DNA of 64,000 bases, taken from positions 1 to 64,000 of the forward strand of contig JAIXOU010000141.1 in the NCBI GenBank assembly GCA_027486585.1. Reading direction: 5' to 3'. Below, one piece after another: positions 1-7,434 of the stretch. The first letter of the stretch is position 1, and each line of letters starts with the position of its first letter. Below the pieces are notes generated by a model. It was given only the letters and a program-made list of their open reading frames with translations. It had not been told where the DNA came from and made no database searches. A program made the position numbers and the translations under genes. The stretch is from Verrucomicrobiaceae bacterium. Its GTDB lineage: Bacteria; Verrucomicrobiota; Verrucomicrobiia; Verrucomicrobiales; Verrucomicrobiaceae.

Positions 1-9
1 CCGGGAGAA

Positions 10-76
10 ATGGAGTCATGGAGTATGGGAGTGCTGTCTTCCAACTCTCCATCACTCCACCACTCCATCGCTCCTG
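10..76. repeat. TGGAG-word low-complexity repeat spanning the start of the DUF1592 gene
   Basis: Positions 10-33 read as overlapping words of the type atggagt/atggagtatggg. Positions 45-76 carry the reverse complement of the same words (actccatc, actccacc). A 14-mer TGGAGTGGTGGAGT is shared (on the opposite strand) with the spacer at 52757-52790. The repeat supplies the first ~20 codons of the DUF1592 reading frame. Confidence 0.6.
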
Positions 77-2747
77 CCTCGCTCTTTTCCTCGGCATGGT
101 CCTGTCCACCCTCCACGCCTCAGACTCAGCTTCACTCAAACCCGACGCCTTCCTTTCGCGCTACTGCCTCGGCTGCCACGATGGTGACGTGCAAAAGGGG
201 GATCGTCGGCTCGATGATCTGCCTTTGAAGGTAGGCACCGACATTGCCATCGCGGAACGTTGGCAGGAGGTGCTGCATCAGCTTCAGCTCGGCGAGATGC
301 CGCCTGCGAAGAAGAAGCAACCCACCGACGATGAGCGCCGGGCTTTGCTCGCCTGGATCGAGGAGCAACTCATTCACGCACAGACCAGCGCTCAAGATCG
401 AGGCGGGCAGGTGGTGCATCGTCGGCTGAGCCGTGCGGAGTATTTGCATACGATGCAGGACCTCTTCGGGTTCGATGGCGACTTCGATCCCACCACCAGC
501 TTCCCAGGTGATGAGGAGCTGGAAGGCTTTCGCAACATCGGCTCCGCCTTGCGCACGTCACGGCATCATTTGGAGCAGTATCTGAAGGCAGCCGATGCGG
601 TGCTGGATCACGCTTACGATCTCGCTGACGTGAAGGGCAAACCCGAGGCCAAGCAGTGGAAGGATAGCGCGGACAAAATGCGCGGCCTCAACGATGCCTT
701 CGGGCTCGGCGTCATCAGCGCGGAGAAGGCGAAAGGTCCGGCCTACATTCATCTCAGCCACGGACTACGAAATCAGGAGCTCATCTTTGATAGCAAGCTT
801 TTCCTCAGCCGCCTAGGCGATACCGGCGTGCCGCATTCCGGTTGGTATGAGGTCGAGGTCGAAGCCACCGCCGCGAACCGTCATCACCCGTATGGCAAGG
901 ACCTCATGCTCGGAGGCATGGCACCCTACTACAAAGATATGAAGTCCTACTATGACGAGTCGCAACCCATGCAACTCGGCATCGGACGACAAGGTGAGGG
1001 AATGAAGGGCAATGGCTGGCGGCTCATTCCGCCGAACATCATCCACGCCACCGAGCTACCAGATGATCGCTACATCACCGTTCGCGCCCGCATTTGGCTG
1101 GATCGCGGCACCGTGCCTTATCTCTCGTGGATCGATGGTCCTCCCAAGGGCACACGCGGCAACTTCATCTCCACTAAGCTCTACAAATACGACCGCAGCG
1201 TGCCGAAGATCGAGAGGCACGTCTGGGAAAATCTCGCCCTACGTGCGGAGCGCGACAAGCTCTACCGACACCTCTACCAAGGCCCCGAGGTGCGCGTTCA
1301 TTACTGGCAAGTCACCGGCCCCATGCGCGATGACAAACCGCATCCCGCCCGCACTCTGCTGTTCGCGAAGATCGCGCCAGATGAAAAACAGATCGAGCCC
1401 GAGCGCCTGCAAACCGAACTGCAAGCTCTCGCCAGCCGACTCTTCCGTCACGAGGTGACGGGTGAAGACATCGCCCCGTATGCAAGCGCCGTGCAAAAGC
1501 GTCTCGATGGCAAGACACGATTCGCCGACGCCGCGCGGCCTGTCTTCAAAGCGCTGCTTTGTTCCTCGGAGTTTTTGTTTCTTACCGAGTTCACTGAGGA
1601 CAATCAGACAGGGGGACAATCAGACAAGGAGACCAACGAGCAATCTGTCGCCCCTTCTCCCCATCCCATGGTCTCATTGTCTCCTCATCAGGTCGCCACT
1701 CGCCTCTCCTACTTCCTCAGCGCCGGTCCGCCTGATGACAGCCTGCGTTCGCTTGCGGCCAAAGGTGCGCTCGATGCCATAGCCATCCGTCGCGAAACGG
1801 ACCGCCTGCTCGGCTCACCGCGCGCTGATCGTTTCCTGCGCCTCTTCACCGAGCAGTGGCTCGGCTTGAACAAGCTCGGCACCATGCCGCCCTCCAAGGA
1901 AACTTTTCCCGCCTATCACATCGACCGCTTGGAGCCCGCGATGCGGGAAGAAACCTGGCGCTTCATTGCCGAACTCATCCGCACCAACAAACCCGTCACC
2001 GCGCTCGTCGATGCCGATTTCACGTATCTTAATGCCGGACTCGCGCGGCTCTATGAAGTCGATTTCGAGACCATCAGCCAATCAGACAAGGAGACCCCCA
2101 AGAGCAACACCGTCTCCCCATCTCCCTCTCTCATTGTCTCCCCGTCTGGCCTCATGCGCATCAGCCTGCCTGCGGATTCACCACGGCGCGGCTTGCTCGG
2201 CCAAGCCAGCATCCTCACCATCACCGCCAACGGCGTCGAAACCTCACCCGTGAAGCGCGGCGTGTGGTTGCTGGAGAAACTCTTCGGCACACCGCCCAGT
2301 CCGCCACCGCCTGACGTGCCGCCCATTGAGCCCGACATCCGCGGAGCTACCACCATTCGTCAGCAGTTGGAGAAACATCGCAGCGTGCAAGCCTGCGCCG
2401 ACTGCCATGCCAAGATCGATCCGCTCGGCTTCGCCCTCGAAGCCTACGACCCCATCGGCCACTTCCGCAGTGCTTACCCGAACGGTGCCGCCATCGACAC
2501 CTCCGGCGAGTATCGCGGCCAGCCCATCAACAGCCCCGCCGACATCCGCGCCTACCTCGTGAAGCACCCCGACCTCCTCGCGCAAAACCTCGCCCACCGC
2601 CTCCTCACCTACGCCCTCGGCCGCCCACTAGGCTTCACTGACCAACCCGCCCTCCGCCGCCTGCAAGCAGACTGGAAAGCAAAAGGCCACACCCTTCGCG
2701 ACCTCATCCATCTCATCACCACCAGCGAGCTGATGCGTCAGCCGTGA
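18..2747 (+). CDS. DUF1592-family planctomycete-type cytochrome c protein
   Basis: A 909-aa exported protein. The leader has a hydrophobic core at residues 20-34. A c-type haem motif CLGCH follows at residues 50-54. The order is then DUF1587 (RRLSRAEYLHTMQDLFG, from ~134), DUF1595/DUF1592 in the middle, DUF1588 (LLGQASILT, from ~727) with a second CxxCH (CADCH, ~792) and a C-terminal DUF1585. This is the full family architecture; the proteins are presumed periplasmic electron-transfer or polysaccharide-linked factors, with no proven reaction. Two stretches (residues ~528-557 and ~687-711) do not belong to the family and are encoded by inserted repeats. The start at 18 lies within a TGGAG-type repeat, so part of the leader is repeat-encoded. 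An ATG at 96 is the alternative start, but it leaves little signal peptide. Confidence 0.9.
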   Translation: MEYGSAVFQLSITPPLHRSCLALFLGMVLSTLHASDSASLKPDAFLSRYCLGCHDGDVQKGDRRLDDLPLKVGTDIAIAERWQEVLHQLQLGEMPPAKKKQPTDDERRALLAWIEEQLIHAQTSAQDRGGQVVHRRLSRAEYLHTMQDLFGFDGDFDPTTSFPGDEELEGFRNIGSALRTSRHHLEQYLKAADAVLDHAYDLADVKGKPEAKQWKDSADKMRGLNDAFGLGVISAEKAKGPAYIHLSHGLRNQELIFDSKLFLSRLGDTGVPHSGWYEVEVEATAANRHHPYGKDLMLGGMAPYYKDMKSYYDESQPMQLGIGRQGEGMKGNGWRLIPPNIIHATELPDDRYITVRARIWLDRGTVPYLSWIDGPPKGTRGNFISTKLYKYDRSVPKIERHVWENLALRAERDKLYRHLYQGPEVRVHYWQVTGPMRDDKPHPARTLLFAKIAPDEKQIEPERLQTELQALASRLFRHEVTGEDIAPYASAVQKRLDGKTRFADAARPVFKALLCSSEFLFLTEFTEDNQTGGQSDKETNEQSVAPSPHPMVSLSPHQVATRLSYFLSAGPPDDSLRSLAAKGALDAIAIRRETDRLLGSPRADRFLRLFTEQWLGLNKLGTMPPSKETFPAYHIDRLEPAMREETWRFIAELIRTNKPVTALVDADFTYLNAGLARLYEVDFETISQSDKETPKSNTVSPSPSLIVSPSGLMRISLPADSPRRGLLGQASILTITANGVETSPVKRGVWLLEKLFGTPPSPPPPDVPPIEPDIRGATTIRQQLEKHRSVQACADCHAKIDPLGFALEAYDPIGHFRSAYPNGAAIDTSGEYRGQPINSPADIRAYLVKHPDLLAQNLAHRLLTYALGRPLGFTDQPALRRLQADWKAKGHTLRDLIHLITTSELMRQP
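1599..1690. repeat. In-frame inserted repeat 1 within the DUF1592 gene
   Basis: This segment has no counterpart in the family and separates 'EFLFLTEF' from 'LSPHQVATRLSYFLS', which are normally nearly adjacent. It is bounded by an imperfect 13-nt inverted repeat, cagacaaggagac at 1621-1633 and gtctcattgtctc at 1671-1683 (11 of 13 pairs). The 18 nt at 1617-1634 are identical to 2079-2096 in insert 2. The encoded peptide contains QSDKET and is rich in Ser, Pro and Gln. Confidence 0.7.
2079..2150. repeat. In-frame inserted repeat 2 within the DUF1592 gene
   Basis: This is a second copy of the same repeat class. The left arm cagacaaggagac at 2083-2095 is identical to that of insert 1. The right arm gtctccccgtctg at 2136-2148 pairs at 11 of 13 positions. 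The reading frame stays open and again encodes QSDKET followed by a Ser/Pro-rich stretch, placed just before the DUF1588 region. Confidence 0.7.
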
Positions 2748-2790
2748 TGCTTGCCTAGTTGCGCCGCACGTAGCATGAGGTCCATGCCCG

Positions 2791-2809
2791 CCGCGCCGGA
2801 CAACCACGA
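2791..2809. repeat. Dispersed 19-nt repeat, copy A
   Basis: The 19 bases ccgcgccggacaaccacga are identical to 46125-46143 in the same orientation. Weaker similarity continues downstream (gattacagccgag here, gactacgccgag there). It lies in the convergent gap between the DUF1592 gene and the AraC gene. Confidence 0.5.
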
Positions 2810-2933
2810 TTACAGCCGAGTGACCTGACCACATGCCTTTGTTTGATGAAACCAATTCAGCCCTGCGAATGGTAGCCGAAGGACCTGATGGCAAGTACGA
2901 GCTACCGTTCGCCAGATCAATACGGTGCTCAGC

Positions 2934-3830
2934 TCATGCCCTCTGCCGATGCTCGCTGGGCGTTGTGCCGGTGTATTTGCGGAAGACGTGGCAGAAATAC
3001 GGGGCGGAGGTGAAGCCACAGGCGGCGGCGATGTCTTCGAGCTTGCGGTTCGTGGTGCGGAGCAGGTCGGTGGCGGCTTTGATGCGGCGGCGTTGCAGCC
3101 AGTCGTTGGGGCTCATGCCGGTTTCACGTTTGAAGTTGGCAAAAAGTCGCGCACGGCTGGTGAGGGCGTGAGCCGCGAGAGCGTCCATGGAGATCGGCTC
3201 GGAAAGGTGGCGCTCCATGTGGTCGATGAGTTGGGCGGCCATGCTGACATGCGCAGCGGGTCTGGATTGCTCGTGATGGCGGGCGGTTTCAAGGATGATC
3301 GATGCTACGGTCACGCGCAGCGCGGCGAGCAGGCCATCGGTGTTTTTGCCCGCTGCGTGCTGGCGGATGAGGGCATGCAGCGTCTTTGCCAGATGCCGCG
3401 TGCCCGCGTTCATCGGGACGGGCTGTGGTGTGCGTTGCTCGAAGTGGCTGGCGAGCCATTCGCACTCTCGTTTGGTGAAGAGGGCATGCCGCGGATGATG
3501 CGCTGGATCGAAAACGATTGCGCAGAGTGTGGAAGGAAGACGCACATCCTTTTGCCCACGATGCGTCGTGCCGGAGGGGATGACCATGAGCTCGCTGCCG
3601 CGCAACTGCACCTTCCGCCCGCCGCGAAACTCGTAGCCAGTAGTGCCGCTGAGCAGCAGGAGGATTTCGTGGCCGTCGTGTGAGTGCCAGCTCATGCGCC
3701 CTGCGCTGAAGCGATGATTCGCGGCGATGTAATCCACCATCGGCAGGCCCAGTTCCTTGCCGGACACGAGCAGGTCTTTGACGGGGAGCGGATTGATGAA
3801 GGTGGTTTTCTCGGGCGGGCGACGTGGCAT
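2934..3830 (-). CDS. AraC-family transcriptional regulator with cupin sensor domain
   Basis: A 298-aa protein. The N-terminal half is an AraC-type cupin (HSHDGHEILLLLSG, then IPSGTTH), which usually binds a sugar or small ligand. The C-terminal ~100 residues form the two helix-turn-helix motifs of the AraC/XylS DNA-binding domain (DALAAHALTSRARLFANFKR and LEDIAAACGFTSAPYFCHVF). The start at 3830 (MPRRPPEK) was chosen because the longer frame adds non-family sequence that is antisense to the next gene's leader. It is divergent from the GH16-GH39 gene with a gap of about 75 bp, so it probably regulates that glycosidase in response to a sugar (inference). Confidence 0.9.
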   Translation of the reverse strand: MPRRPPEKTTFINPLPVKDLLVSGKELGLPMVDYIAANHRFSAGRMSWHSHDGHEILLLLSGTTGYEFRGGRKVQLRGSELMVIPSGTTHRGQKDVRLPSTLCAIVFDPAHHPRHALFTKRECEWLASHFEQRTPQPVPMNAGTRHLAKTLHALIRQHAAGKNTDGLLAALRVTVASIILETARHHEQSRPAAHVSMAAQLIDHMERHLSEPISMDALAAHALTSRARLFANFKRETGMSPNDWLQRRRIKAATDLLRTTNRKLEDIAAACGFTSAPYFCHVFRKYTGTTPSEHRQRA

Positions 3831-3906
3831 GGCAGGATTCAGAAATAGTCTCGCTGAACTAATGCGGATACAAATCATGAAGACAAGAGGCATCGCGGGG
3901 CTCAAG

Positions 3907-6390
3907 ATGACGGATATGCACTTGCCCGATCTCCATTTTCCTGATTCACTCCGCCGCATGCTCGTCGTGATGGCCCTGCTGCTGGCGACGTCGGCTCAGG
4001 CGCAACTCGACCTGAGCACCTTCAAGCTCACCTTCAGCGATGAGTTCGATGGCGACCAGCTCGACACCACGAAATGGCAGGCGCCGGAGATGCCACGTCA
4101 GGGGAGTTGTCGTTGGGTGTCGTCTTTGGCCACGGTGAGCAATGGGGCGCTGCATCTTGGCATCCGCCTGAGCGATGATCCTGTGCTGCGCTACGACTGC
4201 GCGGCGGTGCGGACACGAAAGGACTATGATCCAAAGCAGACGATGTTTGCGCAGCATTACGGCTACTTCGAAGCACGGGCGAAGTTGCCGAAGAACATGA
4301 AGTCAGACTATTGGGCCGCGTTTTGGATGATGTGCGGCAACGTGAACAGCGCGGATACGCGCACAGGCATCGAGACCGACATCATGGAGAGCTTTCAGCA
4401 GGCGGGCGAGCCTCACTACGGCATGGCGTTTCACTGGAACGGCTATGGCAAAGAACATAACTCCACTGGGGTCAAACTCGCGCCGACACCGGAGTTGGCG
4501 GATGGCGAGTTCCACCGCTTCGGCCTGTATTGGGACGAGCACGTCTATGTGGCCTTCTTTGATGGTCGGGAAGTGGGGCGCACGAACCTGCTCGGACTGG
4601 GCAGCAAGGACAATGGCAAGACGCCATCGAAAGGCCCCTGTCAAAAGCCCGGCTATCTGAAGCTGAGCTGCGAGGCGGCAGCCTGGGCGGGCGCCACCAA
4701 TCAATGGGAAAAGGATCCGACGAAGGAAGATGAGTTCGTGGTCGATTATGTGCGTGCTTATGAAGGCACCTTGCCTGCGCTCGTGGCCCAGACGATTCCG
4801 GTGCAGATTCACATCGATGCCGCCAAGCCCATCGGCCCGCTGAAACCTATCTGGCGCTTCTTTGGCGCCGATGAGCCGAACTACGCTTACATGAAGCACG
4901 GCAGCGAGTTGCTGGGTGAACTCGGTGAGTTGAAGAAGGATGAAGTGTTTTTCCGCACCCACAGTTTGCTCAGCACTGGCAAGGGCGAGCATGGCCTGAA
5001 ATGGGGCTCAACCAATGCCTACACGGAAGATGCCGCAGGAAATCCGATTTATGATTGGACCCTCGTGGACCGCATCTTTGATACCTATCGCGAGAGAGGC
5101 GTGCGGCCGTATGTGCAGATCGGCTTCATGCCGCAGGCGCTTTCGACGAAGCCGGAGCCGTATCGGCATCACTTCCCCAATGCGCGATACGAGGATCTGT
5201 TTGGGGGCTGGGCGTATCCGCCGAAGGACTACGCCAAGTGGGAAGAGCTTGTGTATCAATGGGCAAAGCATTGCGCCGAAAAGTATGGCGAGAAGGAGGT
5301 GCTGCATTGGTATTGGCAGACCTGGAATGAGTCGAACGCCGACTATTGGAAAGGAACGCGTGAGGGCTTCTTCAAACTTCACGATCACGCCATCCGCGCC
5401 GTGCGCCGCGCCATACCTGGAGCGAAGGTCGGCGGTCCTGATCTTGCTCAAGGCAAGGGCGGCGACTTTCTGGAAGCCTTTCTCAACCACTGCCTCAAGG
5501 GCACCAATCTTGCCACCGGCGAGAAAGGCACGCCGCTCGATTTCATCTCCTTCCATGCCAAAGGCAGCCCGAAGCAAGTCGATGGCCACGTGCGCATGGG
5601 GATCTCCAGCCAGCTCAATGACATCGACGGTGCCTTCGGTGTGGTCGCAAAGCATCCTGAACTCAAGCAGACACCCATCGTCATCGGTGAGTCCGATCCC
5701 GAAGGTTGCGCCGCATGCCAAGGTGACCACCTCGCCTATCGAAACGGCACCATGTATTCCAGCTACACCGCCGCCAGCTTTCCGCGAAAACTCGACCTCG
5801 CTGAGAAGCATGGCGTCAATCTCGAAGGCGCCCTCACCTGGGCCTTCGAGTTCGAGGACCAGCCTTATTTCGCGGGCTTTCGCACGCTCGCCACCAATGG
5901 CATCGACAAGCCTGTGCTTAATACCTTCCGCATGTTCTCCCGCATGAGCGGCGATCGACTTCGCGTGCAGAGCGATGCCGCCGTTTCCCTCGAAGACATG
6001 CTGAAAACAGGCGTCCGCGATAAGCCCGACATCTCCGCCCTCGCCGCCCGCGATGGCAAGCGCATCACGATCCTAGCATGGCATTACCACGACGATGATC
6101 TCTCTGGACCCGACGCGAGCATCACGATTCAACTCACGAATACGCCCGAGGGCAAACCCAAGCAAATCCGCACGCTCATTGATGAAGGCCACTCAAACTC
6201 CTTCATCGCCTGGCAAGCCCTTAGCTCACCCCAAAAACCCACCGCCGACCAAATCCGCATCATGGAAGAAGCTGGCCGACTCACTCCCGCCTCCGATCAA
6301 ACCGAGCTCAAGTCGGCGAACGGAAACACCGAGATCCGCTTTAAGCTCGCGCGGCAAGGCGTGACACTAGTCGAGCTGGAGTGGCCATAA
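3907..6390 (+). CDS. Secreted GH16-GH39 fusion glycosidase
   Basis: About 827 aa. The leader (LRRMLVVMALLLATSAQA) is a clear signal peptide. Residues ~40-290 form a GH16 beta-jelly-roll: DEFDGDQLDTTKW at the start and the catalytic signature ExDxxE at E156-D158-E161. From ~300 to the end is a clan GH-A domain resembling GH39 beta-xylosidases: WNES with acid/base E475 and IGESDPEG with nucleophile E595. GH16 enzymes are endo-acting on beta-glucans or galactans. GH39 members are exo-xylosidases/iduronidases or act on algal and plant side chains. One polypeptide may therefore cut a backbone and trim another linkage. The start is uncertain (3877, 3916 and 3958 are alternatives; no clear Shine-Dalgarno). 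It is divergent from the AraC gene. Confidence 0.85.
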   Translation: MTDMHLPDLHFPDSLRRMLVVMALLLATSAQAQLDLSTFKLTFSDEFDGDQLDTTKWQAPEMPRQGSCRWVSSLATVSNGALHLGIRLSDDPVLRYDCAAVRTRKDYDPKQTMFAQHYGYFEARAKLPKNMKSDYWAAFWMMCGNVNSADTRTGIETDIMESFQQAGEPHYGMAFHWNGYGKEHNSTGVKLAPTPELADGEFHRFGLYWDEHVYVAFFDGREVGRTNLLGLGSKDNGKTPSKGPCQKPGYLKLSCEAAAWAGATNQWEKDPTKEDEFVVDYVRAYEGTLPALVAQTIPVQIHIDAAKPIGPLKPIWRFFGADEPNYAYMKHGSELLGELGELKKDEVFFRTHSLLSTGKGEHGLKWGSTNAYTEDAAGNPIYDWTLVDRIFDTYRERGVRPYVQIGFMPQALSTKPEPYRHHFPNARYEDLFGGWAYPPKDYAKWEELVYQWAKHCAEKYGEKEVLHWYWQTWNESNADYWKGTREGFFKLHDHAIRAVRRAIPGAKVGGPDLAQGKGGDFLEAFLNHCLKGTNLATGEKGTPLDFISFHAKGSPKQVDGHVRMGISSQLNDIDGAFGVVAKHPELKQTPIVIGESDPEGCAACQGDHLAYRNGTMYSSYTAASFPRKLDLAEKHGVNLEGALTWAFEFEDQPYFAGFRTLATNGIDKPVLNTFRMFSRMSGDRLRVQSDAAVSLEDMLKTGVRDKPDISALAARDGKRITILAWHYHDDDLSGPDASITIQLTNTPEGKPKQIRTLIDEGHSNSFIAWQALSSPQKPTADQIRIMEEAGRLTPASDQTELKSANGNTEIRFKLARQGVTLVELEWP

Positions 6391-6449
6391 AAGTGGCTTC
6401 GGCTTTAGCCGAATCATGAATCAAGTGCGGCTGAAGCCGCAGCCACTTT
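6390..6449. repeat. Double-hairpin palindromic element 1 (possible terminator/REP-like)
   Basis: It begins at the stop codon of the GH16-GH39 gene. Arms at 6390-6411 and 6428-6449 match at 20 of 22 positions. Resolved further, an 8-bp outer stem AAAGTGGC/GCCACTTT encloses two perfect 7-bp hairpins, TTCGGCT-TT-AGCCGAA and TGCGGCT-GA-AGCCGCA, with a 12-nt linker between them. There is no T-tract, so a simple intrinsic terminator is less likely than a REP-type element, though it may still stabilise or end the transcript. Confidence 0.75.
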
Positions 6450-6475
6450 CCCATTTTCCCAACAACGCAATCCCC

Positions 6476-7246
6476 ATGAAAATCCTACTTCCTACCACAT
6501 TACCCATTTGTCTGGCCCTGCTCGGCCTGTTCTCAATCGCGGCATCAGCCGACCCTATCTTACCCGAACCCGCCGGAGCCGACACGACTGGGTTTGTGCC
6601 GATCTTCGACGGCAAAACCTTAACAAATTGGGAGGCCGACCCGACATACTGGCGCGTCGAAAACGGAAGCCTCGTCGGCGAGGTCACTCCCGAAACGTTG
6701 CTCAAGGCCAACTCGTTCGCGATCTGGCGCGGTGGACTTCCAGCCGACTTCGAACTCAAAGTCGAATACCGCGTCAGCGCTGCCGGCAACAGTGGGATCA
6801 ACTACCGCAGCAGCCAGGTGCCTGAGCCAGCCTTCGCCTTGAAAGGCTATCAATGCGACATCGACGGCGACTTCACTTGGACCGGACAAAACTACGAAGA
6901 GCGCGGACGCACTTTCCTCGCACTCCGTGGCCAGATGACACGGATCACCCCCGACGCCAAACCCGCGATCATCGCCAAGACCGGAGAAAAAGACGCGCTG
7001 GCGAAGTTTCTCCGTCGCGATGACTGGAACCAAATCCACCTCATCATCCGAGGCAATGTCCTCACTCACCTCGTCAACGGCCAGGTCATGAGCATCGTCG
7101 TCGATGAAGATGCCGCAGCCCGCACCGCCTCCGGACTGATCGGCGTGCAAGTCCACGTCGGCCCGCCCATGAAAATCGAATACCGCCATTTCCTGCTCAA
7201 AGCTCTTCCTCCAGTCGCTCAAAAACCCAGCGCAGGTGCCCCCTGA
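6476..7246 (+). CDS. Secreted DUF1080 (3-keto-disaccharide hydrolase-like) protein
   Basis: A 256-aa protein with a signal peptide (MKILLPTTLPICLALLGLFS, cleaved near ASADP). The rest is a DUF1080/PF06439 concanavalin-like fold. Recognisable points are FVPIFDGKTLTNWE at the start, FELKVEYRVSAAGNSGINYR in the middle, DWNQIHLIIRGN and a terminal strand. Family members hydrolyse 3-keto-glucosides or bind sugars; which applies here is unknown. The ATG at 6476 was chosen because the longer frame starts inside the palindromic element. It follows the GH16-GH39 gene and is probably part of the same sugar-use locus. Confidence 0.88.
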   Translation: MKILLPTTLPICLALLGLFSIAASADPILPEPAGADTTGFVPIFDGKTLTNWEADPTYWRVENGSLVGEVTPETLLKANSFAIWRGGLPADFELKVEYRVSAAGNSGINYRSSQVPEPAFALKGYQCDIDGDFTWTGQNYEERGRTFLALRGQMTRITPDAKPAIIAKTGEKDALAKFLRRDDWNQIHLIIRGNVLTHLVNGQVMSIVVDEDAAARTASGLIGVQVHVGPPMKIEYRHFLLKALPPVAQKPSAGAP

Positions 7247-7434
7247 GCCAAATCGTCCCTACAGCGTCCGACGAAGATGTTCCCCTGGATTCGCCTGGGC
7301 GTATCGAATGACAGGAAGTCGAAGTACAAGCGTTGAAATAGTTTGGCCAAGGATTTTACGGACAAGAGCTAGCCGCGTCATCGCGCGATGTCTTGATTGC
7401 AGATTCGTTGAGCAAAGGAATCATCGGGCCACTT

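Noticed and set aside
6416-6475. Longer N-terminus for the DUF1080 protein
   Set aside because: It would be translated from the palindromic element and would place a non-leader sequence before a perfect signal peptide starting at 6476.
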